Below, piece by piece: positions 52,204 to 63,600 of a stretch of 64,000 nucleotides of DNA. Source of the stretch: Luzula sylvatica (Eukaryota > Streptophyta > Magnoliopsida > Poales > Juncaceae); contig OX326956.1 of the NCBI GenBank assembly GCA_946800325.1, positions 74,287,087 through 74,351,086 on the forward strand, given 5' to 3'. The translations under genes and the position numbers were made by a program. The stretch's first letter is position 1; every line of letters begins with the position of its first letter. The notes beneath the pieces were generated by a model. That model was given only the letters and a program-made list of their open reading frames with translations, was not told the DNA's origin and made no database searches.

Positions 52204-53659
52204 GTCGCGTTGTTGTATTCCTCTCGCCGGGGCGAGCGATTTTGATATAAAAATCGTGCCATTTGGAGAAAGATTGAGAAAGATACAATCGGACAATCTT
52301 CATATTCAATAATTCAAGATGAAATTCCAAAAAAAACTGTGTTTTTTGTTAATTCGGGTTCAAAATACGTAATTTCCCGAATTCGGCCGAGCTGCTTCAT
52401 TCCTCTCGTCGAGGTGAGCAATTTAGATATAAAGATCGTGCCATTTGGAGAAAGTATGAGAAAGATACAATGTGATAATCTTCATATTCAACAATTCAGG
52501 ATGAAATTACCAAAAAAACTGTATTTTCTGTTAATTCGGGTTCAAAATACATAATTTTCCAAATTCGTTCGCGCTGCTGTATTCCTCTCACCGGGGCGAG
52601 CGATTTTGATATAAAAATCGTGCCATTTGGAGAAAGATTGAGAAAGATACAATCGGACAATCTTCATATTCAATAATTCAAGATGAAATTCCAAAAAAAA
52701 CTGTGTTTTTTGTTAATTCGGGTTCAAAATACGTAATTTCCCAAATTCGTCCGCGCTGCTGTATTCCTCTCACCGGGCCGAGCGATTTGGATATAAAAAT
52801 CGTGCCATTTGGAGAAAGATTGAGAAAGCCACAATCGGACAATCTTCATATTCAATAATTCAAGATGAAATTACAAAAAAAACTGTGTTTTTTGTTAATT
52901 CGGGTTCAAAATACGAAATTTCCCAAATTCGGCCGCGGAGCTGCATTCCTCTCGTCGAGGCGAGCGATTTTGATATAAAGATCGAGCCATTTGGAGAAAG
53001 TATGAGAAATTTACAATGTGATAATCTTCATATTCAATAATTCAGGATGAAATTACCAAAAAAACTGTATTTTCTGTTAATTCGGGTTCAAAATACATAA
53101 TTTCCCAAATTCGTTCGCGCTGCTGTATTCCCCTCACCGGGGCGAGCGATTTTGATATAAAAATCGTGCCATTTGGAGAAAGATTGAGAAAGATACAATC
53201 GGACAATCTTCATATTCAATAATTCAAGATGAAATTCCAAAAAAAACTGTGTTTTTTGTTAATTCGGGTTCAAAATACGTAATTTCCCAAATTCGTCCGC
53301 GCTGCTGTATTCCTCTCACCGGGGCGAGCGATTTGGATATAAAAATCGTGCCATTTGGAGAAAGATTGAGAAAGCCACAATCGGACAATCTTCATATTCA
53401 ATAATTCAAGATGAAATTACAAAAAAAACTGTGTTTTTTGTTAATTCGGGTTCAAAATACGAAATTTCCCAAATTCGGCCGCGAAGCTGCATTCCTCTCG
53501 TCGAGGCGAGCGATTTTGATATAAAGATCGAGCCATTTGGAGAAAGTATGAGAAATTTACAATGTGATAATCTTCATATTCAATAATTCAGGATGAAATT
53601 ACCAAAAAAACTGTATTTTCTGTTAATTCGGGTTCAAAATACATAATTTCCCAAATTCG
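52204..53659. repeat. 1456-bp HOR, unit 1 (A-B-A-A-B-A-A-B)
   Basis: Eight monomers with a B* monomer at 52386 (GAGCAATTTAG, AAGATACAATGTG, CAACAATTC), two A-A joints (52750, 53296) and two B monomers with GATCGAGCC and GAAATTTAC. The A:B ratio is 5:3 instead of 1:1. Confidence 0.9.
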
Positions 53660-55115
53660 GTCGCGTTGCTGTATTCCTCTCGCCGGGGCGAGCGATTTTG
53701 ATATAAAAATCGTGCCATTTGGAGAAAGATTGAGAAAGATACAATCGGACAATCTTCATATTCAATAATTCAAGATGAAATTCCAAAAAAAACTGTGTTT
53801 TTTGTTAATTCGGGTTCAAAATACGTAATTTCCCGAATTCGGCCGCGCTGCTTCATTCCTCTCGTCGAGGTGAGCAATTTAGATATAAAGATCGTGCCAT
53901 TTGGAGAAAGTATGAGAAAGATACAATGTGATAATCTTCATATTCAACAATTCAGGATGAAATTACCAAAAAAACTGTATTTTCTGTTAATTCGGGTTCA
54001 AAATACATAATTTCCCAAATTCGTTCGCGCTGCTGTATTCCTCTCACCGGGGCGAGCGATTTTGATATAAAAATCGTGCCATTTGGAGAAAGATTGAGAA
54101 AGATACAATCGGACAATCTTCATATTCAATAATTCAAGATGAAATTCCAAAAAAAACTGTGTTTTTTGTTAATTCGGGTTCAAAATACGTAATTTCCCAA
54201 ATTCGTCCGCGCTGCTGTATTCCTCTCACCGGGCCGAGCGATTTGGATATAAAAATCGTGCCATTTGGAGAAAGATTGAGAAAGCCACAATCGGACAATC
54301 TTCATATTCAATAATTCAAGATGAAATTACAAAAAAAACTGTGTTTTTTGTTAATTCGGGTTCAAAATACGAAATTTCCCAAATTCGGCCGCGAAGCTGC
54401 ATTCCTCTCGTCGAGGCGAGCGATTTTGATATAAAGATCGAGCCATTTGGAGAAAGTATGAGAAATTTACAATGTGATAATCTTCATATTCAATAATTCA
54501 GGATGAAATTACCAAAAAAACTGTATTTTCTGTTAATTCGGGTTCAAAATACATAATTTCCCAAATTCGTTCGCGCTGCTGTATTCCCCTCACCGGGGCG
54601 AGCGATTTTGATATAAAAATCGTGCCATTTGGAGAAAGATTGAGAAAGATACAATCGGACAATCTTCATATTCAATAATTCAAGATGAAATTCCAAAAAA
54701 AACTGTGTTTTTTGTTAATTCGGGTTCAAAATACGTAATTTCCCAAATTCGTCCGCGCTGCTGTATTCCTCTCACCGGGGCGAGCGATTTGGATATAAAA
54801 ATCGTGCCATTTGGAGAAAGATTGAGAAAGCCACAATCGGACAATCTTCATATTCAATAATTCAAGATGAAATTACAAAAAAAACTGTGTTTTTTGTTAA
54901 TTCGGGTTCAAAATACGAAATTTCCCAAATTCGGCCGCGAAGCTGCATTCCTCTCGTCGAGGCGAGCGATTTTGATATAAAGATCGAGCCATTTGGAGAA
55001 AGTATGAGAAATTTACAATGTGATAATCTTCATATTCAATAATTCAGGATGAAATTACCAAAAAAACTGTATTTTCTGTTAATTCGGGTTCAAAATACAT
55101 AATTTCCCAAATTCG
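53660..55115. repeat. 1456-bp HOR, unit 2 (A-B-A-A-B-A-A-B)
   Basis: Same order as unit 1, with A-A joints at 54206 and 54752. Differences include CCGAGCTGCTTC versus CCGCGCTGCTTC in B*, TTGTTG versus TTGCTG at the unit start, and B base 7 G at 52938 versus A at 54394. Confidence 0.9.
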
Positions 55116-56207
55116 GTCGCGTTGCTGTATTCCTCTCGCCGGGGCGAGCGATTTTGATATAAAAATCGTGCCATTTGGAGAAAGATTGAGAAAGATACAA
55201 TCGGACAATCTTCATATTCAATAATTCAAGATGAAATTCCAAAAAAAACTGTGTTTTTTGTTAATTCGGGTTCAAAATACGTAATTTCCCGAATTCGGCC
55301 GCGCTGCTTCATTCCTCTCGTCGAGGTGAGCAATTTAGATATAAAGATCGTGCCATTTGGAGAAAGTATGAGAAAGATACAATGTGATAATCTTCATATT
55401 CAACAATTCAGGATGAAATTACCAAAAAAACTGTATTTTCTGTTAATTCGGGTTCAAAATACATAATTTCCCAAATTCGTTTGCGCAGCTGTATTCCTCT
55501 CACCGGGGCGAGCGATTTTGATATAAAAATCGTGCCATTTGGAGAAAGATTGAGAAAGATACAATCGGACAATCTTCATATTCAATAATTCAAGATGAAA
55601 TTCCAAAAAAAACTGTGTTTTTTGTTAATTCGGGTTCAAAATACGTAATTTCCCAAATTCGGCCGCGAAGCTGCATTCCTCTCGTCGAGGCGAGCGATTT
55701 TGATATAAAGATCGAGCCATTTGGAGAAAGTATGAGAAATTTACAATGTGATAATCTTCATATTCAATAATTCAGGATGAAATTACCAAAAAAACTGTAT
55801 TTTCTGTTAATTCGGGTTCAAAATACATAATTTCCCAAATTCGGTCGCGTTGCTGTATTCCTCTCGCCGGGGCGAGCGATTTTGATATAAAAATCGTGCC
55901 ATTTGGAGAAAGATTGAGAAAGATACAATCGGACAATCTTCATATTCAATAATTCAAGATGAAATTACAAAAAAAACTGTGTTTTTTGTTAATTCGGGTT
56001 CAAAATACGAAATTTCCCAAATTCGGCCGCGTTGCTGCATTCCTCTCATCGAGGCGAGCGATTTCGATATAAAGATCGTGCCATTTGGAGAAAGTATGAG
56101 AAAGTTACAATGTGATAATCTTCATATTCAATAATTCAGGATGAAATTACCAAAAAAACTGTATTTTCTGTTAATTCGGGTTCAAAATACATAATTTCCC
56201 AAATTCG
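55116..56207. repeat. Truncated 1456-bp unit, then AB dimers
   Basis: 55116-55479 copies the first dimer of the 1456-bp unit. The next A (55480, TTGCGCAGCTG) then leads straight to a GATCGAGCC B monomer, so the A-A joint is skipped. The dimer at 55844 (TACGAAATT, CTCATCGAGG) matches the one at 50566. Confidence 0.8.
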
Positions 56208-56935
56208 TTCGCGCTGCTGTATTCCTCTCGCCGGGGCGAGCGATTTTGATATAAAAATCGTGCCATTTGGAGAAAGATTGAGAAAGATACAATCGGACAA
56301 TCTTCATATTCAATAATTCAAGATGAAATTACAAAAAAAACTGTGTTTTTTGTTAATTCGGGTTCAAAATACGTAATTTCCCGAATTCGGCCGCGCTGCT
56401 GCATTCCTCTCGTCAAGGCGAGCGATTTTGATATAAAGATCGTGCCATTTGGAGAAAGTATGAGAAAGTTACAATGTGATAATCTTCATATTCAATAATT
56501 CAGAATGAAATTACCAAAAAAACTGTATTTTCTGTTAATTCGGGTTCAAAATACATAATTTCCCAAATTCGGCCGCGCTGCTGTATTCCTCTCGCCGGGG
56601 CGAGCGATTTTGATATAAAAATCGTGCCATTTGGAGAAAGATTGAGAAAGATACAATCGGACAATCTTCATATTCAATAATTCAAGATGAAATTCCAAAA
56701 AAAACTGTGTTTTTTGTTAATTCGGGTTCAAAATACGTAATTTCCCAAATTCGTTCGCGCAGCTGCATTCCTCTCGTCAAGGCGAGCGATTTTGATATAA
56801 AGATCGTGCCATTTGGAGAAAGTATGAGAAAGTTACAATGTGATAATCTTCATATTCAATAATTCAGAATGAAATTACCAAAAAAACTGTATTTTCTGTT
56901 AATTCGGGTTCAAAATACATAATTTCCCAAATTCG
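56208..56935. repeat. 728-bp HOR, unit 1
   Basis: Two dimers, both with GTCAAGG and CAGAATG B monomers. The second A begins GGCCGCGCTGCTGTATTCC and its B begins TTCGCGCAGCTGC, both mixed A/B starts. Confidence 0.85.
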
Positions 56936-57663
56936 ATCGCGCTGCTGTATTCCTCTCGCCGGGGCGAGCGATTTTGATATAAAAATCGTGCCATTTGGAG
57001 AAAGATTGAGAAAGATACAATCGGACAATCTTCATATTCAATAATTCAAGATGAAATTACAAAAAAAACTGTGTTTTTTGTTAATTCGGGTTCAAAATAC
57101 GTAATTTCCCGAATTCGGCCGCGCTGCTGCATTCCTCTCGTCAAGACGAGCGATTTTGATATAAAGATCGTGCCATTTGGAGAAAGTATGAGAAAGTTAC
57201 AATGTGATAATCTTCATATTCAATAATTCAGAATGAAATTACCAAAAAAACTGTATTTTCTGTTAATTCGGGTTCAAAATACATAATTTCCCAAATTCGG
57301 CCGCGCTGCTGTATTCCTCTCGCCGGGGCGAGCGATTTTGATATAAAAATCGTGCCATTTGGAGAAAGATTGAGAAAGATACAATCGGACAATCTTCATA
57401 TTCAATAATTCAAGATGAAATTCCAAAAAAAACTGCGTTTTTTGTTAATTCGGGTTCAAAATACGTAATTTCCCAAATTCGTTCGCGCAGCTGCATTCCT
57501 CTCGTCAAGGCGAGCGATTTTGATATAAAGATCGTGCCATTTGGAGAAAGTATGAGAAAGTTACAATGTGATAATCTTCATATTCAATAATTCAGAATGA
57601 AATTACCAAAAAAACTGTATTTTCTGTTAATTCGGGTTCAAAATACATAATTTCCCAAATTCG
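56936..57663. repeat. 728-bp HOR, unit 2
   Basis: Same two dimers as unit 1, with small differences (ATCGCG start, GTCAAGACG, CTGCGTTTTTTG). The following monomer at 57664 also begins ATCGCG, marking the copied edge. Confidence 0.85.
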
Positions 57664-60600
57664 ATCGCGCTGCTGTATTCCTCTCGCCGGGGCGAGCGAT
57701 TTTGATATAAAAATCGTGCCATTTGGAGAAAGATTGAGAAAGATACAATCGGACAATCTTCATATTCAATAATTCAAGATGAAATTACAAAAAAAACTTT
57801 GTTTTTTGTTAATTCGGGTTCAAAATACGTAATTTCCCGAATTCGGCCGTGCTGCTTCATTCCTCTCGTCGAGGTGAGCAATTTAGATATAAAGATCGTG
57901 CCATTTGGAGAAAGTATGAGAAAGATACAATGTGATAATCTTCATATTCAACAATTCAGGATGAAATTACCAAAAAAACTGTATTTTCTGTTAATTCGGG
58001 TTCAAAATACATAATTTCCCAAATTCGTTCGCGCTGCTGTATTCCTCTCACCGGGGCGAGCGATTTTGATATAAAAATCGTGCCATTTGGAGAAAGATTG
58101 AGAAAGATACAATCGGACAATCTTCATATTCAATAATTCAAGATGAAATTCCAAAAAAAACTGTGTTTTTTGTTAATTCGGGTTCAAAATACGTAATTTC
58201 CCAAATTCGGCCGCGTTGCTGCATTCCTTTCGTCGAGACGAGCGATTTTGATATAAAGATCGTGCCATTTGGAGAAAGTATGAGAAAGTTACAATGTGAT
58301 AATCTTCATATTCAATAATTCAGGATGAAATTACCAAAAAAACTGTATTTTCTGTTAATTCGGGTTCAAAATACATAATTTCCCAAATTCGGTCGCGTTG
58401 CTGTATTCCTCTCGCCGGGGCGAGCGATTTTGATATAAAAATCGTGCCATTTGGAGAAAGATTGAGAAAGATACAATCGGACAATCTTCATATTCAATAA
58501 TTCAAGATGAAATTACAAAAAAAACTGTGTTTTTTGTTAATTCGGGTTCAAAATACGAAATTTCCCAAATTCGGCCGCGAAGCTGCATTCCTCTCGTCGA
58601 GGCGAGCGATTTTGATATAAAGATCGAGCCATTTGGAGAAAGTATGAGAAATTTACAATGTGATAATCTTCATATTCAATAATTCAGGATGAAATTACCA
58701 AAAAAACTGTATTTTCTGTTAATTCGGGTTCAAAATACATAATTTCCCAAATTCGGTCGCGTTGCTGTATTCCTCTCGCCGGGGCGAGCGATTTTGATAT
58801 AAAAATCGTGCCATTTGGAGAAAGATTGAGAAAGATACAATCGGACAATCTTCATATTCAATAATTCAAGATGAAATTACAAAAAAAACTGTGTTTTTTG
58901 TTAATTCGGGTTCAAAATACGTAATTTCCCAAATTCGGCCGCGTTGCTGCATTCCTTTCGTCGAGACGAGCGATTTTGATATAAAGATCGTGCCATTTGG
59001 AGAAAGTATGAGAAAGTTACAATGTGATAATCTTCATATTCAATAATTCAGGATGAAATTACCAAAAAAACTGTATTTTCTGTTAATTCGGGTTCAAAAT
59101 ACATAATTTCCCCAATTCGTTCGCGCTGCTGTATTCGTCTCGCCGGGGCGGGCGATTTTGATATAAAAATCATGCCATTTGGAGAAAGATTGAGAAATCT
59201 ACAATTGGACAATCTTCATATTCAATAATTCAAGATGAAATTACAAAAAAAACTGTGTTTTTTGTTAATTCGGGTTCAAAATACGAAATTTCCCAAATTC
59301 GGCCGCGTTGCTGCATTCCTCTCGTCGAGGCGAGCGATTTCGATATAAAGATCGTGCCATTTGGAGAAAGTATGAGAAAGTTACAGTGTGATAATCTTCA
59401 TATTCAATAATTCAGGATGAAATTACCAAAAAAATTGTATTTTCTGTTAATTCGGGTACAAAATACATAATTTCCCAAATTCGTTCGCGCTGCTGTATTC
59501 CTCTCGCCGGGACGAGCGATTTTGATATAAAAATCATGCCATTTGGAGAAAGATTGAGAAAGATACAATCGGACAATCTTCATATTCAATAATTCAAGAT
59601 GAAATTCCAAAAAAAACTGTGTTTTTTGTTAATTCGGGTTCAAAATACGTAATTTCCAGAATTCGGCCGCGATGCTGCATTCCTCTCGTCAAGGCGAGCG
59701 ATTTTGATATAAAGATCGTGCCATTTGGAGAAAGTATGAGAAAGTTACAATGTGATAATCTTCATATTCAATAATTCAGAATGAAATTACCAAAAAAACT
59801 GTATTTTCTGTTAATTCGGGTTCAAAATACATAATTTCCCAAATTCGGTCGCGCTGCTGTATTCCTCTCGCCGGGGCGAGCGATTTTGATATAAAAATCG
59901 TGCCATTTGGAGAAAGATTGAGAAAGATACAATCGGACAATCTTCATATTCAATAATTCAAGATGAAATTACAAAAAAAACTGTGTTTTTTGTTAATTCG
60001 GGTTCAAAATACGTAATTTCCCGAATTCGGCCGCGTTGCTGCATTCCTCTCGTCGAGGTGAGCGATTTAGATATAAAGATCGTGCCATTTGGAGAAAGTA
60101 TGAGAAAGTTACAATGTGATAATCTTCATATTCAACAATTCAGGATGAAATTACCAAAAAAACTGTATTTTCTGTTAATTCGGGTTCAAAATACATAATT
60201 TCCCAAATTCGTTCGCGCTGCTGTATTCCTCTCACCGGGGCGAGCGATTTTGATATAAAAATCGTGCCATTTGGAGAAAGATTGAGAAAGATACAATCGG
60301 ACAATCTTCATATTCTATAATTCAAGATGAAATTCCAAAAAAAACTGTGTTTTTTGTTAATTCGGGTTCAAAATACGTAATTTCCCAAATTCGTCCGCGC
60401 TGCTGTATTCCTCTCGCCGGGTCGAGCGATTTTGATATAAAAATCGTGCCATTTGGAGAAAGATTGAGAAAGCCACAATCGGACAATCTTCATATTCAAT
60501 AATTCAAGATGAAATTACAAAAAAAACTGTGTTTTTTGTTAATTCGGGTTCAAAATACCAAATTTCCCAAATTCGCCCGCGCTGCTGCATTCCTCTCGTC

Positions 60601-63600
60601 GAGGCGAGCGATTTTGATATAAAGATCGTGCCATTTGGAGAAAGTATGAGAAAGTTACAATGTGATAATCTTCATATTCAATAATTCAGGATGAAATTAC
60701 CAAAAAAACTGTATTTTCTGTTAATTCGGGTTCAAAATACATAATTTCCCAAATTCGGTCGCGTTGCTGTATTCCTCTCGCCGGGGCGAGCGATTTTGAT
60801 ATAAAAATCGTGCCATTTGGAGAAAGATTGAGAAAGATACAATCGGACAATCTTCATATTCAATAATTCAAGATGAAATTACAAAAAAAACTGTGTTTTT
60901 TGTTAATTCGGGTTCAAAATACGTAATTTCCCAAATTCGGCCGCGTTGCTGCATTCCTTTCGTCGAGGCGAGCGATTTTGATATAAAGATCGTGCCATTT
61001 GTAGAAAGTATGAGAAAGTTACAATGTGATAATCTTCATATTCAATAATTCAGGATGAAATTACCAAAAAAACTGTATTTTCTGTTAATTCGGGTTCAAA
61101 ATACATAATTTCCCCAATTCGTTCGCGCTGCTGTATTCGTCTCGCCGGGGCGGGCGATTTTGATATAAAAATCATGCCATTTGGAGAAAGATTGAGAAAT
61201 CTACAATTGGACAATCTTCATATTCAATAATTCAAGATGAAATTACAAAAAAAACTATGTTTTTTGTTAATTCGGGTTCAAAATACGTAATTTCCCAAAT
61301 TCTGCCGCGCTGCTGCATTCCTCTCGTCGAGGCGAGCGATTTTGATATAAAGATCGTGCCATTTGGAGAAAGTATGAGAAAGTTACAATGTGATAATCTT
61401 CATATTCAATAATTCAGGATGAAATTACCAAAAAAACTGTATTTTCTGTTAATTCGGGTTCAAAATACATAATTTCCCAAATTCGTTCACGCTGCTGTAT
61501 TCCTCTCGCCGGGGCGGGCGATTTTGATATAAAAATCGTGCCATTTGTAGAAAGATTGAGAAAGATACAATCGAACAATCTTCATATTCAATAATTCAAG
61601 ATGAAATTACAAAAAAAACTGTGTTTTTTGTTAATTCGGGTTCAAAATACGTAATTTCCCAAATTCGGCCGTGCTGATGCATTCCTCTCGTCGAGGCGAG
61701 CGATTTCGATATTAAGATCGTGCCATTTGGAGAAAGTATGAGAAAGTTAAAATGTGATAATCTTCATATTCTATAATTCAGGATGAAGTTACCAAAAAAA
61801 CTGTATTTTCGGTTAATTCGGGTTCAAAATACATAATTTCCCAAATTTGTTCGCGCTGCTGTATTCCTCTCGCCGGGGCGAGTGATTTTGATATAAAAAT
61901 CGTGCCATTTGGAGAAAGATTGAGAAAGATACAATCGGACAATCTTCATATTCAATAATTCAAGATTAAATTCCAAAAAAAACTGTGTTTTTTGTTAATT
62001 CGGGTTCAAAATACGTTATTTCCGAAATTCGGCCACGATGCTGCATTCCTCTCATCGAGGCGAGCGATTTTGATATAAAGATCGTGTCATTTGGAGAAAG
62101 ATTGAGAAAGATACAATCGGACAATCTTCATATTCAATAATTCAAGATGAAATTACAAAAAAAACTGTGTTTTTTGTTAATTCGGGTTCAAAATACGTAA
62201 TTTCCCAAATTCGGCCGCGCAACTGCATTCCTCTCGTCGCGGCGAGCGATTTTGATATAAAGATCGTGCCATTTCGAGAAAGTATGAGAAAGTTACAATG
62301 TGATAATCTTCATATTCAATAATTCAGGATGAAATTACCAAAAAAACTGTAGTTTCTGTTAATTCGGGTTCAAAATACATAATTTCCCAAATTCGTTCGC
62401 GCCGCTGTATTCCTCTCGCCGGGGCGGGCGATTTTGATATAAAAATCGTGCCATATGGAGAAAGATTGAGAAAGCTACAATTGGACAATCTTCATATTCA
62501 ATAATTCAAGATGAAATTCCAAAAAAAACTGTGTTTTTTGTTAATTCGGGTTCAAAATATGTAATTTCCCAAATTCGTCCGAGTTGCTGCATACCTCACG
62601 TCGAGGCGAGCGATTTTGATATAAAGATCGTGCCATTTGGAGAAAGTATGAGAAAGTTACAATGTGATAATCTTCATATTCAATAATTCAGGATGAAATT
62701 ACCAAAAAAACTGTAGTTTCTGTTAATTCGGGTTCAAAATACATAATTTCCCAAATTCGTTGGCGTTGCTGTATTCCTCTCGCCGGGGCGAGCGATTTTG
62801 ATATAAAAATCGTGCCATTTGGAGAAAGATTGAGAAAGCCACAATCGGACAAACTTCATATTCGATAATTAAAGATGAAATTACAAAAAAAACTGTGTTT
62901 TTTGTTAATTCGGGTTCAAAATACGTAATTTCCCAAATTCGGCCGCGATGCTGCATTCCTCTCATTGAGGCGAGCGATTTTGATATAAAGATCGTGCCAT
63001 TTGGAGAAAGTATGAGAAAGTTACAATGTGATAATCTTCATATTCAATAATTCAGGATGAAATTACCAAAAAACTGTATTTTCTGTTAATTCGGGTTCAA
63101 AATACATAATTTCCCAAATTCGTTCGCGTTGTTGTATTCCTCTCGCCGGGGCGAGCGATTTTGATATAAAAATCGTGCCATTTGGAGAAAGATTGAGAAA
63201 GATACAATCGGACAATCTTCATATTCAATAATTCAAGATGAAATTACAAAAAAAACTGTGTTTTTTGTTAATTCGGGTTCAAAATACGTAATTTCCCAAA
63301 TTCGGCCGCGTTGCTGCATTCCTCTCGTCGAGGCGAGCGATTTTCATATAAAGAACGTGCAATTTGGAGAAAGTATGAGAAAGTTACAATGTGATAATCT
63401 TCATATTCAATAATTCAGGATGAAATTACCAAAAAAAATGTATTTTCTGTTAATTCGGGTTCAAAATACATAATTTCCCAAATTCGTTCACGCAGCTGTA
63501 TTCCTCTCGCCGGGGCGGGCAATTTTGATATAAAAATCGTGCCATTTGGAGTAAGATTGAGAAAGCTACAATCGGACAATCTTCATATTCAATAATTCAA

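Noticed and set aside
34501..60198. Recurring 71-78 codon plus-strand open frames starting GTG or ATG
   Set aside because: They are translations of A/B* repeat sequence, opened by CAATAATTC changing to CAACAATTC. Their similarity reflects satellite homogeneity, not protein conservation. Each ends at the same TACATAA in the B tail.
59404..62965. Minus-strand open frames of 68 and 80 codons (also 30309-30494)
   Set aside because: They read through monomer sequence on the reverse strand, with no coding features, and are absent from most other copies.
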